17,886 bases of DNA from JBCDCU01 sp039180865 (GCA_039180865.1 JBCDCZ010000064.1:1-17886), one strand, 5' to 3'; positions 6,837 to 14,672 are shown, numbered from the stretch's first letter. Program-made: numbers and translations. The notes: generated by a model not told the origin, from the letters alone.

Positions 6837-7589
6837 TTAGGTTTTGTTGATCGAGTTTCCGCCATCGACGATCATGGCGCTCCCCGACATGAATGAAGAT
6901 TGATCCGACACAAGAAACAACGCCGCGCATGCAATTTCTTCCGGTTCCGCCATTCTCTTTAAAGCGTGCAGCCCGCTGATCCACTCATGAGCCTGCGGAT
7001 CATCTCCTGCCATTTCGGTTCTGGTTCCTCCGGGCAAGACTGAATTGACCCGGATGTTATCGGCCCCGTGCTCGACGGCAAGTACCTGGACCATGCCGAT
7101 CAGACCAGCTTTCGATGCGGCATAAGCGGCCATGCCCGGGAGCCCAATCGTGTGGCCAACGAAGCTTGAAGTAAAAACGAGAGATCCGCCGCCGTTCTTT
7201 TTCAAAGCCGGAATCTGCTGCTTTGCCGCGTAAAATCCGCTTGTAAGATTGGTTTGAATCACCGTCTGCCAGTTGTCGTCCGGCATATCCGGTACTGACC
7301 CCATCTCGCCGATGATCCCCGCATTGTTGAAGGCAGCATCAAGTCCTCCGAAGCGGTCTTCCGCGAGCGCGACAAGCGATGAGGCGTAAGATTCGTCTCC
7401 AACATCGCCAGCGAGGAACACCGCAGCGCCCATTGATTGGTTGATGTCATCGGCAATGTCCTTAAGCCGGTCCTTTCGCCGAGCGCCAAGAACCAGATTG
7501 GCCCCTTCGGCTGCAAATAGCTTTGCTGCCGCAGCGCCGATCCCGCTGCTCGCACCGGTTACGATGATTGTTTTTCCTTTAAGCACCAT
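6837..7589 (-). CDS. Short-chain dehydrogenase/reductase (classical SDR)
   Basis: This 250-aa protein has the length of a classical SDR. Rossmann motif TGASSGIG is at 11-18, and NNAG at 88-91. Catalytic residues are Asn114 (QTNL), Ser141/142 (FTSSFVG), Tyr156 and Lys160 (YAASK). RVNSVLPGGTRTEM follows, and MIVDGGNS lies at the C-terminus. GARRKDR just after the second strand carries basic residues, which suggests NADP(H) rather than NAD(H). Such enzymes oxidise or reduce alcohols, ketones or 3-oxoacyl compounds in the cytoplasm; the pattern is that of the many 'SDR family oxidoreductase' proteins of unknown substrate. ATG start with TTGAGG five bases upstream. The gap to the next upstream gene on this strand (DUF-type hydrolase order aside, next feature starts at 7831) is 241 bases and shows no gene. 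Confidence 0.92.
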   Translation of the reverse strand: MVLKGKTIIVTGASSGIGAAAAKLFAAEGANLVLGARRKDRLKDIADDINQSMGAAVFLAGDVGDESYASSLVALAEDRFGGLDAAFNNAGIIGEMGSVPDMPDDNWQTVIQTNLTSGFYAAKQQIPALKKNGGGSLVFTSSFVGHTIGLPGMAAYAASKAGLIGMVQVLAVEHGADNIRVNSVLPGGTRTEMAGDDPQAHEWISGLHALKRMAEPEEIACAALFLVSDQSSFMSGSAMIVDGGNSINKT

Positions 7590-7830
7590 GCCAGCCTCAA
7601 TCTTGAGTTTTTAGACGGAGGTTTTGAGATGCTGGAAGGCTTGAGACCACCCGTTTCTTGGCAAGGAACATGCTTCATCATCTGCTGCCGGTCCAATTGT
7701 GTGGTGCCTGGAGAGATGGTCCTTGTGGCGATCAGCCTTTGTGATCTTGCAATTATTCAGCGGCTTTATGGAAACAGCCCATACACCCGCCGGTTTCGAT
7801 GTCTGAACAATTCTAGGATTTGCCGTCAGC

Positions 7831-8640
7831 TTAAAAAACGCGCTTTAAAAATTCGATTTCTTTATTCCAGGTTGTAGGCGCATAGAGCGCCTGGTGCCCT
7901 TCATTTGGTAACGTTTCAAAGATGGCTTGCGAAGCGGCAGCCTCATAAAGGCCTTTTCCGAATTTATAGGGGACCACCCTGTCATCACTGCCGTGAAGAA
8001 TGAAGAGGGGCGCTTGAACAGTACCAATGTAATCAACGCTTCGGAACTGATCCTTCATCAACAAGCTGACCGGTATCCAGGGGAAGCGGTCCGCCGCGAT
8101 GTCTACCGTTGCCGTAAAGGGTGCACCGAGAACCAGTGCGCCGACCGGGTTGTCGGCGGCGATCCTGACGGCGAGACCGGTGCCGAGCGATTCACCGACC
8201 ACAGCGATATCTTTTGCCGGGTTCCCTTGCGTAATGAGCCACTCAAACGCTGTGCGGGCGTCGATCAGAAGCCCGCCTTCACTGGGAGCGCCGGTACTTC
8301 CGCCATAGCCGCGCCACGACAGGAAGGCGACGCCGAAACCAGCACTGCGATAAGCGGCGAAGCGGTCCGCGCGATGGGCCATTTCTCCGCCATTCCCATG
8401 GAAAAAGAGGATGGTTGGTTGGTTATCGGCGGCCGGGGCATGCCATAAAACGAGGCGCTCTCCATCGGAGGTTGTCAATCGCTCCACCGAAACGTCTGAA
8501 AGACCCACGCTGGACGGGGAGGGGTTTGCGTGCGTCGGAAAATACATCATCTGACGTTGCAGGACGTAAAGCCCCAGCGTTGTCGTTAGATAGACGACGA
8601 CGCACACGATGGCTAAGGATCTCACGATTTTAAAGGTCAA
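7831..8640 (-). CDS. Membrane-anchored alpha/beta hydrolase (Bem46/ABHD-like)
   Basis: This 269-aa protein has an N-terminal hydrophobic anchor (about residues 7-27) followed by the family hallmark LQRQMMYFPT (27-36). Then comes an alpha/beta-hydrolase fold: the oxyanion motif FFHGNGG (79-85), nucleophile elbow GESLG with Ser151, acid Asp220 in HGSDDRVVP, and His249 in NEGHQAL. The triad is complete, so it is probably an active esterase or lipase-like enzyme facing the periplasm or membrane surface; substrate unknown. The longest frame begins with TTG 8640. A GTG five codons in is an alternative, and neither has a clear Shine-Dalgarno. It lies 99 bases downstream of the DUF1772 gene on the same strand, with a hairpin in between, so it may be a separate transcription unit. 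Confidence 0.88.
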   Translation of the reverse strand: MTFKIVRSLAIVCVVVYLTTTLGLYVLQRQMMYFPTHANPSPSSVGLSDVSVERLTTSDGERLVLWHAPAADNQPTILFFHGNGGEMAHRADRFAAYRSAGFGVAFLSWRGYGGSTGAPSEGGLLIDARTAFEWLITQGNPAKDIAVVGESLGTGLAVRIAADNPVGALVLGAPFTATVDIAADRFPWIPVSLLMKDQFRSVDYIGTVQAPLFILHGSDDRVVPYKFGKGLYEAAASQAIFETLPNEGHQALYAPTTWNKEIEFLKRVF

Positions 8641-8716
8641 GGTTTTAAGATCCGGGAATGGTGAGCTGACACTTATCTAGGAGCGGAACCGTCCGCTCGC
8701 TACCGGCAAGTGCTGT

Positions 8717-8729
8717 CGGCGAACCGCCG
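8717..8729 (-). terminator. GC-rich hairpin downstream of the DUF1772 gene
   Basis: CGGCG (8717-8721) and CGCCG (8725-8729) pair around a three-base loop, extendable by two wobble pairs. An ACCGGC at 8702-8707 offers an alternative partner for GCCGGT (8726-8731). It lies just after the minus-strand DUF1772 stop, where a terminator is expected, but has no T-tract, so it may equally be an RNA-stabilising or chance structure. Confidence 0.25.
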
Positions 8730-8739
8730 GTGACACCCT

Positions 8740-9219
8740 TCAATACGACGTCATGGCAAAGAGCAGAACACCGGAAGCAAGAATGCAGGCTGCGGTTCTG
8801 ATGCTGTTATAGAGGGTCCAGACTGACAGATAGCGATCCTCCCAATATGTGAGACCTTCCTCGGTTTCCGAACGCAATGCTTCCAATCGATTGTTCATCG
8901 GGACATTGCCAAACATCGTGACGGCGAAGGCGCCGAGAAGATAAATCAGCGCCGCTCCGATGAACAAATGGGGCTTGGGCAAGATGATAGATGCGGAGAC
9001 GGCAAGCATGATCGAGACGGGAACCATTGCCAGAAAAAGTGGTATGAAGACATAGCGAAAAACCTCGCGGTTGATCGACAGCATCGCCTCCATTCCGGTC
9101 CGTCCCCCGGTCTTTTTTAAAGAGCGCATGAGAAAGTCGGAAAAGGCGAGGAAAACGCCTCCAAGCACGGCAAACGCCAGGATGGAAAACTGCGTCAGAA
9201 GGGTGAGCCAGATCGGCAT
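8740..9219 (-). CDS. DUF1772 (anthrone oxygenase-like) integral membrane protein
   Basis: The 159-aa product has four hydrophobic segments (about 8-28, 55-78, 84-104, 137-156). It carries the DUF1772 signature GNVPMNN (104-110), followed by W-E-D-R-Y and W-T-L-Y-N-S-I-R-T (126-142). A basic/acidic loop lies between the first two helices. Some family members are annotated as anthrone oxygenases, but most bacterial copies have no known role. The start ATG has a strong site (AAAGGAG, seven-base spacing). The gene follows the NmrA-type gene by 49 bases on the same strand and is very likely co-transcribed with it, suggesting a joint oxidative-stress or small-aromatic function under the AraC-type regulator next door. 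That last point is inference from position only. Confidence 0.88.
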   Translation of the reverse strand: MPIWLTLLTQFSILAFAVLGGVFLAFSDFLMRSLKKTGGRTGMEAMLSINREVFRYVFIPLFLAMVPVSIMLAVSASIILPKPHLFIGAALIYLLGAFAVTMFGNVPMNNRLEALRSETEEGLTYWEDRYLSVWTLYNSIRTAACILASGVLLFAMTSY

Positions 9220-9268
9220 GGGCGAACTCCTTTGGATGTGCTTGCTGGTTTTGCCGGGTCAGCTGAAG

Positions 9269-10096
9269 TCAGGATTGGTCTGTCCACGCACCATTTCGGG
9301 CGGCGTTCGCCGCGAACGCCTTGAAATCGCGCGGCGCGCGGCCCAATGCCCGTTGCACCCCGTCGCCAAGATGGGCGTTCCGGCCATCGAGGGTTTCGCG
9401 GGCAATGCCGGTAAAGACGTCCGCAATGAACGCGCCGCCCACCTCAACAAGCCCGGCGTGAAAGTCTTCAAAGGTAATCGGGACATGCTGGACTTGGTGG
9501 CCGCTGGCGTTTGCGAGTTCCTCAGCCATTTCGGAAAATGTCATCAGACGAGGGCCGGTCACTTCATAGAGTTCGCCTCTGTGGCCATCCTCTGTAAGGG
9601 CCGCGACAGCGACATCCGCGATATCGTCGACATCGATGATGGGTTCTTTGACGTCGCCGCCGGGCATCGCAACCGTGCCGTTCACCACAGGATCGCGCAG
9701 ATAGCCTTCGCTGAAATTCTGGGCAAACCAGGCTGCACGAATGAGCGTGAAGTCGATCCCGGAGTTCCGCACGACCTCTTCGCCGAGGAGGGCATGATGT
9801 TCGCCCCGGCCGGAAAGAAGAACGACATGCTTGGCACCGGTTTCTTTCGCGACCTTGCAGAATGCTTCTACCTTTTCGACCGCACCTGGAAACGCCAGAT
9901 CCGGGAAATAGGAGACATAGACGGACCGGACGCCTTCAAGGGCTTTCTTCCAGCCCGCTTCGTTGTCCCAGTCGAAGGGAATGGCGGCGCTGCGTGATCC
10001 GTGCCTTACCGAGTATCCCTTGGCTTCAAGAAGGGTTGCTATCCGCGAACCGGTCTTTCCGGTTGCGCCGATGACGAGAATGGGTGGGTTTTGCAT
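9269..10096 (-). CDS. NmrA-family NAD(P)-binding protein (atypical SDR)
   Basis: The frame is open back to 10201, but the true start is ATG 10096, with AAGGAG seven bases upstream and the glycine motif immediately after (ILVIGATGKTG, residues 6-16). This gives 275 aa. Further landmarks are VVLLSGRGEH, the segment DFTLIRAAWFAQNF typical of NmrA/HSCARG-type proteins, and IIDVDDIADVAVAAL. The active-site Tyr-x-x-x-Lys of classical SDRs is absent, as usual for NmrA proteins, which bind NAD(P) and act as redox sensors or as quinone/isoflavone-type reductases. It precedes the DUF1772 gene (49-base gap) and follows the AraC-type gene (101-base gap containing a three-part direct repeat), so regulation by that protein is plausible. 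Confidence 0.9.
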   Translation of the reverse strand: MQNPPILVIGATGKTGSRIATLLEAKGYSVRHGSRSAAIPFDWDNEAGWKKALEGVRSVYVSYFPDLAFPGAVEKVEAFCKVAKETGAKHVVLLSGRGEHHALLGEEVVRNSGIDFTLIRAAWFAQNFSEGYLRDPVVNGTVAMPGGDVKEPIIDVDDIADVAVAALTEDGHRGELYEVTGPRLMTFSEMAEELANASGHQVQHVPITFEDFHAGLVEVGGAFIADVFTGIARETLDGRNAHLGDGVQRALGRAPRDFKAFAANAARNGAWTDQS

Positions 10097-10130
10097 GGGA
10101 TGGCTCCTTTTCCAAATGTTGGAGCCATGA

Positions 10131-10181
10131 TGACCGGGTGCCGAGTTTTTGGATTGACCGGTTCTGCCAGAGTTTTGACCG
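10131..10181 (-). promoter_or_regulatory. Three TGACCG direct repeats, probable AraC-type operator
   Basis: On the plus strand TGACCG occurs at 10131, 10155 and 10176, i.e. 24 and 21 bases apart, about two DNA turns. Two copies extend into a longer match (GAT-TGACCGG, TGCC, GAGTTTT) when one or two bases of gap are allowed. The array lies 35-86 bases upstream of the NmrA-type start and directly after the AraC-type gene. AraC-family proteins usually bind direct repeats spaced this way, so this is the likely control site of the NmrA/DUF1772 unit. It is inferred from pattern and position. Confidence 0.5.
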
Positions 10182-10197
10182 AACCTGACACGGATCG

Positions 10198-11199
10198 TCA
10201 AGCCTGCACGCCCCTGAACGAAGCTGGTGTGCGGTCATGCCATCGTTTGAAAGCCCGATTGAGGGCGCTTTGTTCCGAAAAGCCGGTTAGAAAGGCGATT
10301 TCGGCGATCGAATAATCGCTGTTGACGAGAAAGCTCTCGGCCATTTGCTTTCGAACCTCGTCCAGGAGTTTCTGAAAACTCAGACCTTCTGCGTCGAGGC
10401 GTCTTTGCAGAGTGCGTTCACTGAGGCCGAGCCTTTTGGCGATCATCTGCGCCTTCGGGACACCGTCAGACAGGGACGCTGCAATTGTCGCGCGGACCTG
10501 TTCGCCGATGGTTTCTTCCCGTTGAACCTGTTCCAACTCATCATCGAGATGACTGGTAAAAAAGGCTGAAAGCGCTGCGTCGCCTTTCTGGTTTTCGGTT
10601 GCCAAAGCCTCGGCAGAGAGAACCAGGGCATCCAGATCCGCCTCCCAGACGCAAGGGCAGCCGAAATAAAGTTCGTGTGCCGCCACCGTTTCCGGGGCCG
10701 GGTGTTTGAATAGGACCTTTAAGGGTGAGAAGGGGACCGGTGAAATCTCGCGAATGATGGAGACCACACTTGCGAGCGAATTCTCGTTCGAAAGGCGCAA
10801 GCCGAGGCGGCGCTCTCCTGCACGGTTGAGGACAAAGATCGCTTTGTCGTCGTCCTGTCGAAGTTCATAATCGGTCACGCTTGTTAAAAGGCGCCAATAG
10901 CGTTCGGCACGGGCGATCGATCCGCGCAGTGTCGGGGCGGTTTTCCATGCAAGGCCGAACGCGCCGTAATCATCGCATCGCATGCTGCCGCCGACACGAA
11001 GCGGCAGACCTGTCGCATCGTCTATAGTGCGCGCGATCCGCTCCAGCATGCCGTAATAGGCGTGATCGGACACCATGGCACGGACATCCATGTCGGCGTC
11101 CGGGTCAATGCCGACTGACTTCAAGAGTGAAGAGGCATCGACCTCTTCACGGACCGCATTGACGACTTTGCGGACAAAAACTGATGTTACGGCTCCCAT
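10198..11199 (-). CDS. AraC-family transcriptional regulator (arabinose-binding-like N-terminal domain)
   Basis: The 333-aa length and layout match the AraC subgroup with an OruR/PF12625-type N-terminal ligand domain: residues about 20-205, with YYGMLERIARTIDD, YGAFGLAWKTAPTLRGSIARAERYWRLL and a 'lyfgCPcvWead' segment near 177-188. The C-terminal double helix-turn-helix spans about 235-331: first helix pair AQMIAKRLGLSERTLQRRLDAEG, and second pair SIAEIAFLTGFSEQSALNRAFKRW with the closing TPASFR. It should bind direct repeats; the TGACCG array right after its stop is the best candidate and would control the NmrA-type and DUF1772 genes. ATG start; no strong Shine-Dalgarno. Inducer unknown. Confidence 0.93.
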   Translation of the reverse strand: MGAVTSVFVRKVVNAVREEVDASSLLKSVGIDPDADMDVRAMVSDHAYYGMLERIARTIDDATGLPLRVGGSMRCDDYGAFGLAWKTAPTLRGSIARAERYWRLLTSVTDYELRQDDDKAIFVLNRAGERRLGLRLSNENSLASVVSIIREISPVPFSPLKVLFKHPAPETVAAHELYFGCPCVWEADLDALVLSAEALATENQKGDAALSAFFTSHLDDELEQVQREETIGEQVRATIAASLSDGVPKAQMIAKRLGLSERTLQRRLDAEGLSFQKLLDEVRKQMAESFLVNSDYSIAEIAFLTGFSEQSALNRAFKRWHDRTPASFRGVQA

Positions 11200-11440
11200 G
11201 GATTGAGATTAGTACGGTACAGCAGGCGAATTGTGAATTGTGGAGATGCTGGCTTGAGCGTGTCGCGTCTTCCCCATGTCTGCCGGTTTGAAAGCAGAAT
11301 GGATGGCTTCTTTGCCCGATGCAGAAAAAGCCCCGTCGCGGAACCTGGGCAGAGAGGCAATACGGACGTGAAGTGCTTCGCTCTTTTGTGCACCCACACT
11401 TCGAAATCGAATTTTTACGTTTTGCGCCAAATATCCATGC
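11200..11440. promoter_or_regulatory. Divergent promoter region, AraC-type gene and receiver-LuxR gene
   Basis: These 241 bases separate two divergent regulator starts and must hold both promoters. The segment near 11400-11435 is AT-rich and contains the inverted repeat TTCGA-AA-TCGAA (11400-11411) about 30 bases before the start at 11441. The CCCCAAAT palindrome found in the two other promoters of the signalling cluster is absent here. No gene is seen. Confidence 0.4.
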
Positions 11441-12448
11441 ATGCAAAACGACAAACCGCACATCCTGTTTGTAGATGATGAAATCAAGGTGCTGACGTCC
11501 CTGAAACGCTCCTTGCATTTCAAGAGCAATGAATGGGACATGGAATTCACTACGGATATCGATGAAGCTCTCGCCATCGCTTCATCCAATAGTCCTGATG
11601 TGGTTGTAAGCGATCTTAGAATGCCGGAGATGTCGGGGATCGAGATGATCCTGAAAATGCGTGGTCTTAAGACCCGCCAACCAACATTTATACTCCTGAC
11701 CGGAAATGGTGACATGGCTTCCGCGATCGACGCGATCAATGAAGCGCAGGTGTTTCGTTTCCTGACCAAGCCATGTCCGGCGGACGAGTTGGTTTCCATG
11801 ATCGAAGACGCGATTGATGATGCCCGGTCCCGCGTCGAGGCTGACGCATCAGGCGGTGCCGACATTGCCGAAGCTGCTTTGGCCTTGCTGTCTCCGGCCA
11901 TCGTAATCACGGATGATAGCGGTAGGGTCAGTTACATGAATCAAAGCGCCACCGAAATTTTGTCTGAGCGCGATGGTCTGTTCCTGGATAACGGCGGTAT
12001 CATAAGGGCTTTGAAACCTGAGGTTTCGAAGGGAATTCACGATGCCATTGTGATCGCGAGCGGTGGTGACATGGAACCTGCAAAGTTCTTCAGGATCCCA
12101 CGACCAACAGAGCTAAAAGATCTAACGCTGGTTATTTTGCCGGGCGCAGACGGGCGCGCCGTCCTGTTCCTCACTGATCCGCAACGTTCAACCGTTATCT
12201 CACCGGAGAGCCTATCGTCACTGTTTGATTTGACAAGAGCGGAAGCATCGATTGCCTATACGCTATCAAATGGCGGCACGATCGAGGATGCCGCAAAAAC
12301 CAGCGGCATCACAGTTTCAAGTGCTCGCACCTACCTCAAGCGGGTTTTCTATAAAACCGGCGTTGGTAGGCAATCGGATTTGGTGCAGTTGATTCTGACG
12401 ACGCCTGCACCCCTAATCCGATCCTCGATCGATGAGAGGGTCGCCTAG
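11441..12448 (+). CDS. Response regulator: receiver + PAS-like domain + LuxR-type HTH
   Basis: This 335-aa protein has a receiver domain at about 6-128 with all key residues: Asp12/Asp13, phospho-acceptor Asp58 (SDLRMP), Thr87 (LLTG) and Lys110 (FLTKPC). Residues about 145-245 form a PAS-like sensor (ALLSPAIVITDDSGRVSYMN), and 260-320 a LuxR-type helix-turn-helix (FDLTRAEASIAYTL, TIEDAAKTSGITVSSARTYL, KTGVGRQSDLVQLI). The PAS-like plus HTH part matches a common free-standing LuxR-family regulator, here with a receiver added in front. It is the only DNA-binding protein among the four receiver proteins of this locus, so it is the best candidate for binding the palindromes at 13622 and 15729. 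ATG start, no clear Shine-Dalgarno. It converges with the pseudo-kinase gene, with eight bases between stops. Confidence 0.92.
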   Translation: MQNDKPHILFVDDEIKVLTSLKRSLHFKSNEWDMEFTTDIDEALAIASSNSPDVVVSDLRMPEMSGIEMILKMRGLKTRQPTFILLTGNGDMASAIDAINEAQVFRFLTKPCPADELVSMIEDAIDDARSRVEADASGGADIAEAALALLSPAIVITDDSGRVSYMNQSATEILSERDGLFLDNGGIIRALKPEVSKGIHDAIVIASGGDMEPAKFFRIPRPTELKDLTLVILPGADGRAVLFLTDPQRSTVISPESLSSLFDLTRAEASIAYTLSNGGTIEDAAKTSGITVSSARTYLKRVFYKTGVGRQSDLVQLILTTPAPLIRSSIDERVA

Positions 12449-12456
12449 AGCGCCGC

Positions 12457-13572
12457 TTATTGGGAGGTTGCTCTTGGGATCTTCAGCAGTAACCGCGCCG
12501 TCTGCCCATCTCCCTCAAAGAGTTCCAATGTTCCTTCATGAAGTTCAGCAACTGCGCGTGCAAGCGACAGGCGCAGTCCCGCCCCACGATTGCGATAGAA
12601 GGGCGTCTCGGTAATTATATTGCCGCCGAAATAATCGATGTGCCCGGTATCAATTGCAGGCCCCTTGTCAGTCAGTGCGAAACAGAGCGTTGCATCATCA
12701 TCAGCATCGTATCTGATCTTCAGGGTTGGGCCGTCGCGTCCGTTGTCGAATTGCAGGGCATCTTCCAGCAATGAGCGAATAGCAATTTCGAAGAGGTCGC
12801 CATCGATCCGCATATCGGGCATTTCAGTTTCATACTTGACGAAAAAACGCATTGATTCATTCTTGTCTGTGAGAGCCTTTCGAACATTTCTCACAACTAA
12901 CTTTACGCATGTCTTTTGACGCGTCGCTTTTTTCCGTTTCGATTCGATCTCACTCAGGGTCGCCGCAGCCTCGCTCATGGCTATCAGGTCATATCCGTTC
13001 TTTCGAACGTGAGCCGCATAGGCATGGAGTTCTGCGGGGGCGTTTTTTTCGCAGTTCATAAAGTCTGCGAAACCCATTAGGCATCTCAGCGGATCCTTAA
13101 TGTCATTGTTGAAGTGTGACCAAAGATCCCTATCAAATTTCCAGGACCTGTTTCGGCTATGAAACTCCGTGATCGCGCTTTCCAGCACCATGCGCAGAGC
13201 ATCAATCTCAAGCGGTTTTTGAAGCAGTCGGTAAACGGCGGCATCGTTGATTGCTTCAATACTTGAACACATGCTGGGCTGCCCCGTGAGCAAGATGCGC
13301 AAGGTTTCAGGATACCGGCGCTTTACGTGGCTCAGGAATTCGATCCCGTTCATCTCGGGCATGTTGAGGTCGCTAATGATGACGGGATAAGGACCGTTCT
13401 GGGCAATAAGCTCAAAAGCCTGTTTGGCGCTGACGGCCACATCTATTTTGTAGTCATGGCGGAGGACACGTTTAATCCCGAGAACAATTGGGACTTCATC
13501 ATCGATTATCAAAATTCTGGCTTTAGTATTATCATTATAGTGAAAAGTCTCATTCATCGCAGAGTTATTCAT
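12457..13572 (-). CDS. Receiver domain fused to a degenerate histidine kinase (pseudo-kinase)
   Basis: The start is ATG 13572 (AAGGAG seven bases upstream), giving 371 aa; the frame is open ten codons further but without a site. The receiver (about 18-135) is intact: phospho-acceptor Asp68 (SDLNMP), Thr96 (LLTG) and Lys119 (LLQKP). The rest is laid out as a kinase core, but the H-box reads NNDIKDPL at 155-162, with Asn156 where the phosphorylated His should be. The ATP-binding domain has LLEDALQF at 268-275 (N-box Asn replaced by Asp271) and DKGPAI at 302-307 (second Gly replaced by Ala306), while the last glycine box, GAGLRLSL, is mostly kept. It probably cannot autophosphorylate and may act as a phosphate-gated scaffold or competitor for the true kinase. 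It diverges from the receiver-HDOD gene, with the shared palindrome midway between them. Confidence 0.88.
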   Translation of the reverse strand: MNNSAMNETFHYNDNTKARILIIDDEVPIVLGIKRVLRHDYKIDVAVSAKQAFELIAQNGPYPVIISDLNMPEMNGIEFLSHVKRRYPETLRILLTGQPSMCSSIEAINDAAVYRLLQKPLEIDALRMVLESAITEFHSRNRSWKFDRDLWSHFNNDIKDPLRCLMGFADFMNCEKNAPAELHAYAAHVRKNGYDLIAMSEAAATLSEIESKRKKATRQKTCVKLVVRNVRKALTDKNESMRFFVKYETEMPDMRIDGDLFEIAIRSLLEDALQFDNGRDGPTLKIRYDADDDATLCFALTDKGPAIDTGHIDYFGGNIITETPFYRNRGAGLRLSLARAVAELHEGTLELFEGDGQTARLLLKIPRATSQ

Positions 13573-13621
13573 CGTCGATCTCCTTTTTATTGAAGATCTC
13601 ATGTCATCGTGATCATCAATA

Positions 13622-13638
13622 TCCCCAAATTGGGATAG
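13622..13638. promoter_or_regulatory. Palindromic operator candidate, copy A (TCCCCAAATTGGGATAG)
   Basis: This palindrome (TATCCC-N6-GGGATA core) sits between the divergent pseudo-kinase and receiver-HDOD genes. It ends 53 bases before the HDOD gene's ATG and 50 bases from the other start. It matches copy B (15729-15745) at 15 of 17 bases. A TATATT at 13656-13661 could be the -10 element of the rightward promoter. The palindrome would then be centred near -40, a usual place for an activator dimer. Binding by the LuxR-type receiver protein is my inference. Confidence 0.6.
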
Positions 13639-13690
13639 CTGGTATTTTCAAGCAGTATATTCTCGCACCCATAAAAAATTGAGGTGCAAG

Positions 13691-14647
13691 ATGGGTGCTA
13701 ATATTCTGTTTACTGATGATGATGAAAAGATAATCAACGCTTTTCGGAGGGTTACACGTCCACGTCGCAATGAACATGCTTTTTTATTTGCTAATAGCGG
13801 GAAGGAGGCAATGGATATTATCTCCGGCGAACCAATTGATTTCATTGTGACGGATATGAGGATGCCTGGTATTGATGGGGCAGACCTGCTCGAATGGGTT
13901 TCCGACAAGCATACCGGGATTATCCGGTTCATTCTTTCAGGAGAGGCTCAGGCAGACCAGACGTGCAGGATTGTTGGCAAGAGCCATCGTTTCTTTGCAA
14001 AACCCTGCTCTCCCGAAGAGATCATCAGCGCGATCATGGAAATCCATGAGCTTCGTTCAACAAATGGCACCATGCCGAAAGGCATCTCTTGCTCATGCTG
14101 GGATATATTCACGAGCCCGCCTGACGTGTTTCACGCGCTTGGCGACCAGCTGGGTCAAGACAATGCGGATCTTGAGCGGTTGACAGAGACTGTTTCCCGG
14201 GATCCGAGCCTGTCCATACGCCTCCTGCAAGTTGCAAATTCAGCCTATTTCGGGAGGGCAATAGAAACATGCAGCATCAGAAGGGCGATTTCATCAATCG
14301 GCATCGAGACGCTGAGGGCGCTCTGTCAGCAAGGGCGCATCGGACAGGGCGTGCAGGGCGAGGCGGATCGCATGTACCCGCAAGCGCCACCAACGCCGGT
14401 ACGAGTAAGCGAACCAAGTCGACAGCAATTCCTGGGCATTAATCCGGATCCGGATGTCTCGAAAACCGCCATCGATTTGATAAGGCTCTCGATGTCATCC
14501 GGTATTTTGGATGAACAAGCAATGTCCTCAGCGACATATCTGGCGGTCATTCTCGGCCTGCCGCCGCAAGTTGTTGGAATGCTTGCGTCCTTGAAAACAT
14601 CGTTGGTCCACATGAACGGGGCCGCAGTTCTGGAACCCGTCGCCTAA
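13691..14647 (+). CDS. Response regulator: receiver + HDOD domain
   Basis: I choose ATG 13691 (GAGGTG four bases upstream) over the in-frame TTG at 13679, because the receiver begins at once (MGANILFTDDD). The product is 318 aa. The receiver (3-120) has Asp9-Asp11, phospho-acceptor Asp55 (TDMRMP), Ser83 in place of Thr and Lys104 (FFAKPC). HDOD spans about 138-300: DLERLTETVSRDPSLSIRLLQVANSAYFGR (160-189) and SIRRAISSIGIETLRALC are typical. After that the domain appears short, with a Pro-rich stretch (231-243). HDOD domains resemble HD hydrolases without metal ligands and relay signals by protein contact. The next gene (receiver-HD) begins 25 bases on, so the two form an operon. Copy A of the palindrome lies upstream. 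Confidence 0.9.
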   Translation: MGANILFTDDDEKIINAFRRVTRPRRNEHAFLFANSGKEAMDIISGEPIDFIVTDMRMPGIDGADLLEWVSDKHTGIIRFILSGEAQADQTCRIVGKSHRFFAKPCSPEEIISAIMEIHELRSTNGTMPKGISCSCWDIFTSPPDVFHALGDQLGQDNADLERLTETVSRDPSLSIRLLQVANSAYFGRAIETCSIRRAISSIGIETLRALCQQGRIGQGVQGEADRMYPQAPPTPVRVSEPSRQQFLGINPDPDVSKTAIDLIRLSMSSGILDEQAMSSATYLAVILGLPPQVVGMLASLKTSLVHMNGAAVLEPVA

Positions 14648-14672
14648 CTGGCGTCAGGCAGAGGAGGAAAAA

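Noticed and set aside
7590..7830. Search for a gene in the gap between the SDR and hydrolase genes, including an 82-codon plus-strand frame at 7629-7877
   Set aside because: The frame runs into the hydrolase gene in antisense, is Cys/Arg-rich without any recognisable pattern, and has no supporting signal.
10097..10201. N-terminal 35-codon extension of the NmrA-type protein
   Set aside because: The extension covers the operator-like repeats and reads through non-protein-like sequence; AAGGAG and the glycine motif place the start at 10096.
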